From assembly GCF_016907295.1 (NCBI RefSeq), contig NZ_JAFBBR010000001.1, positions 558,001 to 622,000 on the forward strand: a stretch of 64,000 nt of DNA, read 5' to 3'. Positions 55,132 to 63,416 of this stretch are shown piece after piece. Source of the stretch: Microbacterium dextranolyticum (lineage in GTDB: Bacteria > Actinomycetota > Actinomycetes > Actinomycetales > Microbacteriaceae). The notes below the pieces were generated by a model, which saw only the letters and a program-made list of their open reading frames with translations, was not told the DNA's origin and did no database searches. A program made the position numbers and the translations under genes. Position 1 is the stretch's first letter; the number at the start of each line of letters is the position of its first letter.

Positions 55132-56846
55132 GACGGGTCTCCTGTCGTCGCGTCGTCGGCCGGGGCCGGCGTCGGTGTCGTGTCGAGCGCGGGGGCACCG
55201 GCTCGACGCAGCAGCAGGGTGGCGCGCGTTCCCTGCCCGGGATGCGACACGATCGTGACCTCACCGCCGTTGCGGCGCGCGAGCATGCGGGCGATCGCGA
55301 GGCCGAGCCCCGTGCCCGGCATGGCGCGCGTCTCGGACTGCTCACCGCGGTAGAACGGCTCGAACGCCTGCAGCAGCGTCTCGTCGGCCATGCCGGGCCC
55401 GCTGTCGGCGACGGTGATCATGATGTCGTCGGCGACCGCGACCGCGGTGAGGTGCACGCGCCCCTGCGGCGGCGTGAACTTGATCGCGTTCGAGACGAGA
55501 CTGCTGAGGGCGCGCTTGGCGTGGATCGGGTCGGCGTGGAGGGTGGGGCCGGGCGTCTGGTCGATCGTCACCGAGACGCTCCGTCGCTTCGCGTCGCCGG
55601 CGTGCAGGTCGACGACCGCGGCGATGAGGGTGGATGCCGGGATGTCGACCCCGACGGGCGGCGAGGCCTGCGAGCGCGAGAAGGCGAGAAGGTCGTCGAG
55701 CATGCCGGCGAGGCGGCCGGTGTTGCGGTGGATCGCCTGCACCCACGGCTGCGTCTCTGCGGGGAGGTCGTCGTTCTCGCGCAGCAGGTCGGTGTAGCCG
55801 GCGATGATCGTGACGGGGGTGCGCAGCTCGTGGCTCGTCGTCGACAGGAAGTCCTCGCGCTGGCGTTCGAGGTCGTAGCGCACGCGGAGAGTCTCGGTGG
55901 TGGCGCGAGCCGCCTCGGCGCGGGCGTTGGCGGCTTCGAGTGCGCGCCTCGAGTTGGCCAGCGACGCGGTGCGCTCGGCCGCGGTCGCCACGGTGAAGAT
56001 CGCAATCGTGCAGAGGAAGCCGACCGTGCTCGTCGCGAGTTCGATCGACTCGAGTCCGGTGCCGAGACGCGACGGCCAGGCGAGGCGGGTCAGCGTGAGG
56101 ATCGCGATCGCGATGAGGAGCGTCTCGACGTGGGCGAATCGCGGCGGAAAGCGCTGGGTCGCCCAGATCAGCGGCAGGAACACGAGGAACCCGAGCCGCA
56201 GCTCGAAGAAGAAGCCGAACCCGATGGCGAGCGTCGCGATCGTGACCGCGATCTGGGCGGCGATCTCACCCGCGCCGGGAACGGTGACGATGCGGCGGCG
56301 GGGCAGCAGGACGAGTGGGGTGATCAGGAGGATCGCGGACAGGTGCGACCCCGCGGTGAGCAGGGCCATCGCGCCGAAAGCCGAGTGCACGGTGACGCTT
56401 CCGATGGCGCCGGCGAGCAGCCCGAAGGCCGTCGAGGCGATGAGGGCCGAGACGGCGAACCGCAACGAATCGGCGGCCGTGTGCAGGCGCACGTCGGTGC
56501 GGGTGCGCAGCAGGAGGGCGATGAAGATCGCGGCCTCGAGCGCGTTCGCGGCCCCCAGGGCGATGGCCTGCGCGGGATCGCGACCGCCGACGAGGCTGCC
56601 GAGCGAGGTCGCCGCGAACACCGCGACGAGCGCCCACGGGCGATGTCGTGCGGGGGCGAGTAGGGCGAGGCACGTCGAGACGCCGGCCGCGGGCCACCAC
56701 AGCGCGATGGGCATATGCGCCGGAGTGAATGCGACGCTGCCGACGGAGAGAGCGAGGATGAGAGCGGGGCCACCGGTCCACAGCACAATGCCGCGCCGAC
56801 GCGAAGTCTCTGCGCGGCTGCTGCGATCCGCCGCACGAGCCTTCAT
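55128..56846 (-). CDS. Sensor histidine kinase with MASE1-type membrane domain
   Basis: The product (572 residues) has eight or more membrane helices of MASE1 character (PIALWWPAAGVSTCLALLAP, about 25-290), a coiled linker (ANSRRALEAANARAEAARATTE), HisKA with SHELRTPVTIIAGY (His near 338), and HATPase motifs NAIKFTPPQGRV, DSGPGM and GTGLGLAIARMLARRNGG. A Thr/Pro/Ala tail ends it. It is the first gene of the reverse-strand operon, divergent from the receiver gene, whose start is 66 nt away. Confidence 0.92.
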   Translation of the reverse strand: MKARAADRSSRAETSRRRGIVLWTGGPALILALSVGSVAFTPAHMPIALWWPAAGVSTCLALLAPARHRPWALVAVFAATSLGSLVGGRDPAQAIALGAANALEAAIFIALLLRTRTDVRLHTAADSLRFAVSALIASTAFGLLAGAIGSVTVHSAFGAMALLTAGSHLSAILLITPLVLLPRRRIVTVPGAGEIAAQIAVTIATLAIGFGFFFELRLGFLVFLPLIWATQRFPPRFAHVETLLIAIAILTLTRLAWPSRLGTGLESIELATSTVGFLCTIAIFTVATAAERTASLANSRRALEAANARAEAARATTETLRVRYDLERQREDFLSTTSHELRTPVTIIAGYTDLLRENDDLPAETQPWVQAIHRNTGRLAGMLDDLLAFSRSQASPPVGVDIPASTLIAAVVDLHAGDAKRRSVSVTIDQTPGPTLHADPIHAKRALSSLVSNAIKFTPPQGRVHLTAVAVADDIMITVADSGPGMADETLLQAFEPFYRGEQSETRAMPGTGLGLAIARMLARRNGGEVTIVSHPGQGTRATLLLRRAGAPALDTTPTPAPADDATTGDPS

Positions 56847-56912
56847 ACACCTACGCTAGTGCGTGGAGGGGTGCCCGCGCCTCCACCGAACGTCGCCCCG
56901 AGGAGCGGATCA

Positions 56913-57275
56913 ATGGCGAATGTGCTCGTCGTCGAGGATGATGCCGATGTGGCAGAGTTGCTGCGCACGGTGCTCACCTTCGCCGGTCACTCCGTCGAGA
57001 TCGCCGTCGACGGGCCGTCGGCGCTCGCCGCCGCGGCGGCCCGTCGGCCGGACCTCGTGACGCTCGACTGGATGATGCCGGGCATGACCGGCATCGACGT
57101 CTGCCGTGCGCTGCGCGCGGATACGTCGCTGGAGGGCGTGCGCATTCTGATGCTGACGGCGAAGTCCGCCCCGCACGACATCGCGCTCGCCCGCGAGGCG
57201 GGGGTCGACGAGTACGTCGTCAAGCCGTTCTCTCCGCGTGACCTGCGCGCACGGATCGCGACGCTGCTCGGCTGA
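56913..57275 (+). CDS. Single-domain response regulator (CheY-like)
   Basis: The product (120 residues) is a receiver domain only: acidic pair VVEDDAD, phosphorylation site Asp52 in LDWMMPGMTG, then MLTAKSA and the lysine in YVVKPFSP. There is no output domain, so it may relay phosphate or bind a partner. AGGAGC precedes ATG 56913. An in-frame start at 56715 would lie inside the divergent kinase gene and is rejected. It probably pairs with one of the two kinases next door. Confidence 0.92.
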   Translation: MANVLVVEDDADVAELLRTVLTFAGHSVEIAVDGPSALAAAAARRPDLVTLDWMMPGMTGIDVCRALRADTSLEGVRILMLTAKSAPHDIALAREAGVDEYVVKPFSPRDLRARIATLLG

Positions 57276-57310
57276 CGCCGGAGCATCGTGGATCCTCCGC
57301 TCGCGGGTCG

Positions 57311-58243
57311 TCAGCCCAGGCGGACGGTCCGGTCGCCGGTCCACACGATCGCGCCGGTCGAGGTGAGATCGAGGGCGACGGGCTGCGTGGGATCGGTCTC
57401 GACGCAGCCGAGGTCGCGGGCGTCGGGCTCGTAAGCGGTGACGCGCACGCCGGCGCACGAGGCATCCGTGTGCGCGACGACGACCGAACCGCGGGTGGCG
57501 GCGAGGGCGTGGGCCGTCATGGTGAGGGCGGTCCAGCCTCCGCTGGAGCGGACGTACGCGGTGCCGTCGCAGATGAGGCCGGCGGTGCCGTCGGATGCCA
57601 CGCGCAGCCCCCACGGCTCGGCGCAGGGCGTCGCGGCCGTGCGCCCCGCGAGCGTGACGGAGCCGTCGGTGTGCGCGTACGACTCGGCGCCGAACTGGGC
57701 CGGGTAGGGCTCCCAGAACTGGCCGTCGGTGTAGGTGCGCACGGTGGTGGTCTGGCAGGCGGCGCCGAGGTCGGCGACGATTCCGGCGGCGTGCGGCGAG
57801 ATCGCGGTGAGGCCGCGCACCTGCGCGAGCGGCTGCGCGGCGGGGGTCACGTTCTGCCAGGTCGCGCCGCCGTCGGCGGAGTGCTCGATGACGGGCGCGG
57901 TGCCGCCGCAGGTGCCGGCGGTGGCGCGCCAGAGGGCATCGGCGCCGATGGCGAGAAAGCGCTCCGCGGCGCCGGGGGCCGCCGCCGGGCGCGCCGTGGC
58001 GGATGCGCTGGGCGAGGGCTGCGGGTGCGACGCGGTCGGCGTCGGGTGCGGCGTCGGTGTGCGCGGGGTGACCGAAGAGGTGGGGGCTTGATAGGAGGGG
58101 GCATCGGATGCCGGTCGCACCTGCCGCAGGGCGAGCACGCTGAGCGCGCCCACGACGATGGCGAGCACGATCACGGCGACGGCGACCGTGATGGCGCCGC
58201 CTCGTGTGGCGGAGAGTCGGCGATCCGCACCGGGGCGGGCCAC
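57311..58243 (-). CDS. Membrane-anchored BNR/sortilin-like repeat protein
   Basis: The product (310 residues) has one membrane helix (about 16-40), a Pro/Ser/Thr linker (45-90), and a domain with BNR-like strands such as HSADGGATWQNVTP and SSGGWTALTMT. Such asp-box repeats form beta-propellers. Several cysteines (in GTCGGT, ACQT, PCAE, LICDG, SCAG, LGCV) suggest disulfides. The GTG start is 3 nt from the BY-kinase stop, so the two are coupled; its link to polysaccharide export is inferred from that alone. Confidence 0.78.
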   Translation of the reverse strand: MARPGADRRLSATRGGAITVAVAVIVLAIVVGALSVLALRQVRPASDAPSYQAPTSSVTPRTPTPHPTPTASHPQPSPSASATARPAAAPGAAERFLAIGADALWRATAGTCGGTAPVIEHSADGGATWQNVTPAAQPLAQVRGLTAISPHAAGIVADLGAACQTTTVRTYTDGQFWEPYPAQFGAESYAHTDGSVTLAGRTAATPCAEPWGLRVASDGTAGLICDGTAYVRSSGGWTALTMTAHALAATRGSVVVAHTDASCAGVRVTAYEPDARDLGCVETDPTQPVALDLTSTGAIVWTGDRTVRLG

Positions 58244-58246
58244 GAC

Positions 58247-59752
58247 TCAGGAGTCCTGGCGGCCGTCGGTGGGTTCGCGTCGCGTGGCGTCGAAGCCCAG
58301 CTCGTCGAGCGAGGGCGCCGCGGGGACGGTGGCCAGGGGCGACGTGCGCCCGCGGGTCTTCTTGCCGCGGGTGTCGCTCGGGGTCTCGCGGTAGCCGTAT
58401 CCGTATCCGTATCCGTACCCGTAGGCCGAGTAGTACGAGTCGGGGCCGCGCGTGGGGACCATCGACATGACGAAGCCGGCGAGCTTGGCGCCGACGGTGC
58501 TGAGTGCTTCGGTGGCTCCGGTGAGCTGGTGCTTGGTGGCGCGACCGGCCGAGACGATGAGCAGGGCGCCGCTGGTGGCGCGGGCGAGGATCGCGGCGTC
58601 GGTGACGGGCAGCAGCGGGGGCGCGTCGCACAGCACGACGTCGAACTCGTGCTCGAGGGCGTCGAGCAGGGTCGCCATCTGCTGCGAGCCGAGCAGCTCG
58701 CTCGGGTTCGGCGGAACCTTGCCGGCGGGCAGGACGAAGAGGCTGCGTCCGCCCCAGGGCTGCAGGACGTCGTCGACGCGGGCGCGGCCGATGAGCACGT
58801 CGGTGAGGCCGGCGCCGCCTTCGATGCCGAGGTATTCGGCGATCTTGGGCTTGCGCAGGTCGGTGTCGAGCAGGGCGACGCGCTTGCCGGCGTCGGCGAG
58901 GGCGATGGCGAGGTTGATCGCGGTGGTCGACTTGCCTTCGCTGGGGATCGAGCTCGTGATGACGAAGCTGGCGCGACCGCCCATGTCGAGGAACTGCAGG
59001 TTGGTGCGGAGGGCCCGGAAAGACTCGGCGCGGGGGCTGAGCGGGTCGGCGTGCACGATGAGCGGGCGCTCTTTGGCCTTGGCGTCGTAGGCGATCGCGC
59101 CGATGGCGGGGGCCTGCGTGATCTGCTCGGCGTCGCGCGGGGTGCGGACGCGATTGTCGAGGGTGGTGCGGAGCACGGCGACGCCGATGCCGAGCGCGAG
59201 GCCGACGAGCACGCCGAGCGCGAGGTTGAGCGGCACGTTGGGGCTCGAGGGCTTGAGTGCGGGCTGCGCGTCGGTGACGCGGCTGAGGCGCACGGGGCTC
59301 GACCCGTCGGCGGCTTCGGGCTCGAGCTGCGGCACGGCGGTGGCGAGGCTCGTGGCGATCGCGTTGGCGATGTCGGCGGCACGCACCGGGTCGGGGTTCG
59401 AGACGGCGATCGTGATCAGCGTCGAGTTGAGCGCGGCAGACACCTTGACGTCTTTGGCGAGGTCGGCCGACGTGCCCTTGAGGCCCAGGTCGGAGATGAC
59501 CGGGTTCAGGACGACCGGCGTCGAGGCGAGGCCGACGTAGGTGTTGATGCGCGCCTGCGTGAACGTGGAGCCCTGCTGCAGCTCGGCGGCGGTGGACCCG
59601 GCCTGAGTCGACACGAAGACGGTGCTCGACGACTCATAGATGGGCGTGCGTGTGAGGGAGTACCCCGCGGCCGCTCCCAGCCCGAGAAGCGTCAGCACGA
59701 CGATCACGAGCCAGTTCTTGCGGAGAATGCGGATGTAGTCGCTGAGCTCCAT
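58247..59752 (-). CDS. Polysaccharide co-polymerase / BY-kinase (Wzz-Wzc type)
   Basis: The product (501 residues) combines a Wzz chain-length domain, with helices near residues 13-33 and 175-195, and a cytoplasmic tyrosine autokinase. Visible are Walker A SSIPSEGKSTTAIN (about 266-279), Walker A' ALLDTDLRKPKIA and Walker B VVLCDAPPLLP. The autophosphorylated tail is YYSAYGYGYGYGYGYRE near 440-457. It controls length and export of a surface polysaccharide. The tail codons form a hexanucleotide repeat. The start is ATG 59752. No cognate low-Mr phosphatase is adjacent, but one lies at 62573. Confidence 0.94.
   Translation of the reverse strand: MELSDYIRILRKNWLVIVVLTLLGLGAAAGYSLTRTPIYESSSTVFVSTQAGSTAAELQQGSTFTQARINTYVGLASTPVVLNPVISDLGLKGTSADLAKDVKVSAALNSTLITIAVSNPDPVRAADIANAIATSLATAVPQLEPEAADGSSPVRLSRVTDAQPALKPSSPNVPLNLALGVLVGLALGIGVAVLRTTLDNRVRTPRDAEQITQAPAIGAIAYDAKAKERPLIVHADPLSPRAESFRALRTNLQFLDMGGRASFVITSSIPSEGKSTTAINLAIALADAGKRVALLDTDLRKPKIAEYLGIEGGAGLTDVLIGRARVDDVLQPWGGRSLFVLPAGKVPPNPSELLGSQQMATLLDALEHEFDVVLCDAPPLLPVTDAAILARATSGALLIVSAGRATKHQLTGATEALSTVGAKLAGFVMSMVPTRGPDSYYSAYGYGYGYGYGYRETPSDTRGKKTRGRTSPLATVPAAPSLDELGFDATRREPTDGRQDS
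58395..58424. repeat. Hexanucleotide repeat coding the BY-kinase tyrosine tail
   Basis: Five CCGTAT-like units (58395-58424 on the plus strand; the last two end in C and G) encode the Gly-Tyr alternation. Gain or loss of a unit keeps the frame and changes the number of phosphorylatable tyrosines. Confidence 0.8.
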
Positions 59753-59823
59753 GGTGCCTCTCGGGGGGATCTGCGTCCGCTTGCTGGTGCGCAGGCCGGA
59801 CGTGACGGGGATCAGTCTGCCAC

Positions 59824-59877
59824 AGCGAGTGTTTCGCTCTGGTGACGTGGAGGTGTGCGGATGACGTTTGCGTCATC
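59824..59877. promoter_or_regulatory. Two short palindromes upstream of the BY-kinase gene
   Basis: GATGACGTTTGCGTCATC (59860-59877) is a perfect 7-bp inverted repeat with a 4-nt centre, about 110 nt before the kinase start. AGCGA/TCGCT (59824-59838) lies between. The first looks like a dimer operator. No clear promoter boxes were chosen. Confidence 0.4.
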
Positions 59878-59961
59878 TGCGGGCACGGATCCGCGATGGC
59901 AGGGGGAGAGCGCGGCGGTTAAACACCAAGATGCGGCGGCGGGCACGGTTGCGGGGTGCCA

Positions 59962-60236
59962 GGCGTGGGGCCTCGGGGGCAGGGCCGGCCCACCCCGTCA
60001 GCCGGCCGTGGAGCCTCGGGGGCAGGCCCGGCTCACCCCGTCAGTCGGCCGTGGAGCCTCGGCGGTGGACCCGGCTCACCCCGCCAGCCGGCCGTGGAGC
60101 CGCGGCGGCCAAGCCCGGCCCGACCCGCCGTCCGGGCGCGGAGCCGCGCCGAGCCGCGGCGGCCAGGCCTGGCCCGCCTCACCCCGCCAGCTGGGCACGG
60201 AGCCGCGGCGGCCAAGCCCGGCCCACCCCGTCGGCC
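59962..60236. repeat. Six ~43-bp GC-rich tandem repeats
   Basis: Units begin near 59962, 60004, 60047, 60090, 60134 and 60193, each with a GCCGTGGAGCC-like head and a CACCCCGTCAG-like end; the fifth has a 15-bp insertion. They fill most of the gene-free stretch 59753-60289, next to the 3' end of the HNH gene. The rest of that stretch holds the BY-kinase upstream region. Confidence 0.85.
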
Positions 60237-60289
60237 AAGCACCGAGCCGAGCCGAGCCGAGGCGCGACAGGGCGGCGACAGGGCGGAGG

Positions 60290-61621
60290 TCAGGCGGTCA
60301 GGGCGTAGCGGGCGGCCCCGCCGGGGCGGGGTGTGCGTGTCGGGTCTATCCACGGGGGTGGGATGAACCAGACGTGCGCGGTCGTTCCGGTGCCGTCGAC
60401 ATGGATGTCCCATCCGTCGTTGTGGATGCGGTGGTGGCATCCGGTGCAGAGCAGCACTCCGTTGGAGAGGTCGGTGGTGCCGTGGTCTCGTTTCCACCAG
60501 TTGATGTGGTGGGCGTGGGTCCAGGGTGGGGGCGCCGAGCAGAAGGCGCAGCCGCCGTCGCGTTCGACGAGGGCGAGCTTCTGTGCCGGGGTGAACAGGC
60601 GCGTGGTGCGGCCCCAATCGAGGATCTCGCTGTCGCCACCGAGCACCGCGGGCACGATCTGCAGGTCGGCGGCGAGGCGCCGCACCGCCCCGGCAGGCAG
60701 CGGCGCGTCGGTGCCGTCGACCTGCGCGGCGCCGAGGCCGGATTCGAGCTGTTCGAGCGTCATCCGCACGACGACGGTGGTGGTCGCCGCGGTGGGCACA
60801 CGGGTGCAGCCGATCGCGTGCGCGCACACGTCGCTGAGCGCGTCGGCACGCATCTGGGTGGGGCTGCGGTGGTCGCGGGTGGCGTCGTCGGCGTGCTCGT
60901 TGCCCTGCATGATGCGGGTGACCATCGCATCGACGGCGGTTCTGATCGGAGCGGCGGTCTCGATGTCGAACACCCCGGTCAGATGCACCAGCCCGTCGCG
61001 CTCATGAATAGTGAGTGAACGCTTCGCGCGACGGTCTTCGTGGCGGTCGTCGACGCCGTTCGGGTCGAGGTGCGCCTCGGCCCGGGCGATGAGTCGGGCG
61101 AGGTCGTCGGCGCGCATTCCGGGAGCGCGTGCGCACAGTTCGCGTTCGGCCGAGTCGAGCCGCCCGGCATCCACCCGCACAGCCAGCCGGTCGAGGAGGG
61201 TCACGATCACCGCCGCCGTCGTCACCGACAGAGCCCCGGATGCCACGGCCGCGGCGACATGGGGGTGCGGGGCGGGCAGATGCTCGCCGTCGAGCGACAT
61301 CCGCGGGGCGGTCGCCTCGCCGACCTGCACGATCTTCACCGCTTCGGCCACCGACGACCCCGTCGTCGCCTGGATCAGCGCGACGGGCGACCGGAACCCC
61401 TGCGTCTTCGCGAGCGACTCTTTGCCCAATTCGGTGCGCGACTGCCGCGAGATCTCGGCGGCGACCGGCGCGAACGCCGCATTCACGTGGCGCAGCAGGG
61501 CGCCGAATGCCTGATTCACCGCGACCAACGCGCCCGGCGTCAGCGACTCGGGCGCCTGCCCGCCACCCGCCGCGGTCAGCGCGGCGAGGGCTTCAGCGAT
61601 GCCATCGAGTCGGTTCTCCAT
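60290..61621 (-). CDS. HNH endonuclease-signature protein with DUF222
   Basis: The product (443 residues) has an N-terminal DUF222 domain (about 20-330, with QSRTELGKESLAKTQGFRSP and DGLVHLTGVFDIETAAPI) and a C-terminal HNH motif (CAFCSAPP, HAHHINWW, NGVLLCTGCHHRIHNDGW) with zinc-type cysteines. Many actinobacteria carry several such genes; their role is unsettled, with mobile-intron or nuclease roles suggested. I chose ATG 61621 over GTG 61651 in the same frame; neither has a good ribosome site. Tandem-repeat arrays flank it on both sides. Confidence 0.88.
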   Translation of the reverse strand: MENRLDGIAEALAALTAAGGGQAPESLTPGALVAVNQAFGALLRHVNAAFAPVAAEISRQSRTELGKESLAKTQGFRSPVALIQATTGSSVAEAVKIVQVGEATAPRMSLDGEHLPAPHPHVAAAVASGALSVTTAAVIVTLLDRLAVRVDAGRLDSAERELCARAPGMRADDLARLIARAEAHLDPNGVDDRHEDRRAKRSLTIHERDGLVHLTGVFDIETAAPIRTAVDAMVTRIMQGNEHADDATRDHRSPTQMRADALSDVCAHAIGCTRVPTAATTTVVVRMTLEQLESGLGAAQVDGTDAPLPAGAVRRLAADLQIVPAVLGGDSEILDWGRTTRLFTPAQKLALVERDGGCAFCSAPPPWTHAHHINWWKRDHGTTDLSNGVLLCTGCHHRIHNDGWDIHVDGTGTTAHVWFIPPPWIDPTRTPRPGGAARYALTA

Positions 61622-62572
61622 GACTTCGACATTAGAACATACCTCCGACACTGGCGCAGGTTATCCACAGTACGGATGTCGGCCCCGCCGCAGAAGCCAG
61701 CGCCGCACTGCACGCGCTCGGTCGTGTGAATGCCCGCGCTGCTCGGGAGGCTGCGGATGCGATCGGTCCCGTCGATGCCACCACTACGTCGGGTGTCGCG
61801 GATGCGCTCGATCCTGGCGATGCCCGCGCTGCCCCGGACACCGCTGATGCGCTCGATGCCGTCGACGTGCTCGGCGCCGTGGATGCTGCCGCTGTTCCGG
61901 ACGCCGCGGATGCCGCCGCAACCCCGGATGCCAGAGGCGCGCGCACCCCTGCCCACACCAGCGCTGCCCCCGGATCCCACGGGCGCGCCCCGCCCCGCGA
62001 ACACCAGCGCTGCCCCCGGATCCCACGGGCGCGCCCCGCCCCGCGAACACCAGCGCTGCCCCCGGATCCCACGGGCGCGCTCCGCCCCGCGAACACCAGC
62101 GCTGCCCCCGGATCCCGCGCACGCGCTCACCCCGCGAACACCCGCGCTGCCCCCAATCCCGCGGTTCCGCTCCGCCCCGCGAACACCTGCACTGCCCCGA
62201 TTGCCGCGGAAGAGCCCGCTCCGGTGGCCGCCGACCGCCGGCCGCCGACCGCCGACCGCCGACGGGACGACCCGGGACCCTCCTGTGCCGGGTCACCGGC
62301 CCCGAGATGCCGCGCGGATCTCGGACGACCCCGAGATACGGCGCGACCCCGGTCGCGCGCCGTGAAGCCCAGCTTCGAGACCCCTCGACGCCCCACCCGC
62401 GCAACCCGCGACGCAGCGCCGAGCCCCGACAGGGAGCCCCGCCGCAAAACCGCGCTGGTGGCGACGCGCCCCTACGCGAGCCCCGACAGAGAGCCCCCCG
62501 AACAGCCGCTACGCGAGCACCGCAGCACCCGGACGCTCCGCTACGCGAGCACCGCACCACCCGGACGCTCCG
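61622..62572. other. 951-bp gene-free, repeat-rich region
   Basis: Open frames here are long only because stop codons are rare in GC-rich DNA; none has a plausible start or a recognisable product. It holds an A/D-coding-like stretch (61726-61940), the 46-bp array (61961-62190), and a GC-rich tail leading into 32-bp repeats at the phosphatase 3' end. Confidence 0.6.
61961..62190. repeat. Five 46-bp tandem repeats
   Basis: Copies at 61961, 62007, 62053, 62099 and 62145, each starting GCGCTGCCCC and ending in ACACC(A/C). The first three are almost identical; the last two have diverged. No protein-coding function is supported. Confidence 0.88.
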
Positions 62573-62598
62573 CTACGCGAGCACCACCCGGAACACCC
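62507..62598. repeat. 32-bp repeats overlapping the phosphatase stop codon
   Basis: Copies at 62507-62538 and 62539-62570 differ by one base, and a shortened third starts at 62571. Its first bases contain the reverse-strand stop codon of the phosphatase (62573-62575), so repeat slippage could alter that gene's C terminus. Confidence 0.8.
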
Positions 62599-63355
62599 GC
62601 TCGACCGCGTCGATCGCGGGCGCGAGCTCGTCGGCGGACTGGGCGTACAGCTCGGCGCTTCCGCCGATGGGGTCGATGACGTCGTCGTCTTCCGGCGCCG
62701 CCGGAGGCAGGACGAGCCCGCGCCGCCCGGCGATGGCGGCCAGCGCCGCCGTGATCCGCGCCCGTGAGTCGAGCGCACCGTCTGCCGCTCCGACCGACGA
62801 AGCCGGCCCACGCGACCCCTCCGGCTCCACAGCCGAAGCCTCCGCCGCACCGCGCCGCCTCGACCTGAGAGACCCCAGAGACCCCAGAGCCCCGAGACCC
62901 CCGAGACCCCCCAGAGACCCGAGACCGTCGGACCCCCCCAGAGCATCAACAGCACCAAAAGCACCCACGGCATCCGCCGCGGCGCGCAGCTCGTCGTCCG
63001 AGACGGCGGCGGCGAGCCGGGCGAACTCGCGGGCGGTGAAGGTCGACCGTCCGCGCGCGGGCGCGAGCTCGACGACTTCGCGGCGGTGGTCGCGGGCCAT
63101 GGCGAGCACGAGCACGGGGGATGCCAGGTGCGCCGGCGTCAGGTGGCGCGCGCGGTGGGCGGCGGTGGCATCCGCCTCGATTCCGCGGGCGATGGCGAGC
63201 TGCGCCGACTCGGGCATCATGGGCGCGCCGTCGCGGGCGCGCGTTCCGGCGCTCGAGGTGGTGACGCCGAGGTCGGCGAGGCGGCGCGCGATCAGCTGCG
63301 CGGCGAGGGGCGACCGGCAGATGTTGCCGGTGCAGACGGTGAGGATCTCGAGCAC
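62573..63355 (-). CDS. Low-molecular-weight protein tyrosine phosphatase with repeat insertion
   Basis: The product (260 residues) opens with the P-loop VCTGNICRSPLAAQL (nucleophile Cys8, Arg14), the LMW-PTP signature, followed by SSAGTRARDGAPM. The acid loop is DVIDPIGGS near 225-233. Between about 135 and 160 lies a Gly/Leu/Ser insertion (GSDGLGSLGGLGGLG) coded by short GAGACCCC-like DNA repeats, so the protein is longer than the usual 150-200. It is the probable counter-enzyme of the BY-kinase at 58247. The start is GTG 63355 with AGGAAG upstream. Confidence 0.9.
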   Translation of the reverse strand: MLEILTVCTGNICRSPLAAQLIARRLADLGVTTSSAGTRARDGAPMMPESAQLAIARGIEADATAAHRARHLTPAHLASPVLVLAMARDHRREVVELAPARGRSTFTAREFARLAAAVSDDELRAAADAVGAFGAVDALGGSDGLGSLGGLGGLGALGSLGSLRSRRRGAAEASAVEPEGSRGPASSVGAADGALDSRARITAALAAIAGRRGLVLPPAAPEDDDVIDPIGGSAELYAQSADELAPAIDAVERVFRVVLA

Positions 63356-63416
63356 GACTGCTTCCTGAGGGGGAGGGGGACTGCGTCTCGCGGCGCGAGA
63401 CCGGTAGTTTGGCCGC

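Noticed and set aside
57470..59845. A 791-residue forward-strand frame opposite the BNR-like and BY-kinase genes
   Set aside because: The reverse-strand kinase has intact Walker motifs; the forward frame is repetitive Arg/Gly-rich shadow.
61726..62679. A 317-residue forward frame rich in Ala/Asp/Pro
   Set aside because: It has no ribosome site, runs through 46-bp repeats and into the reverse-strand phosphatase gene, and shows no recognisable fold.
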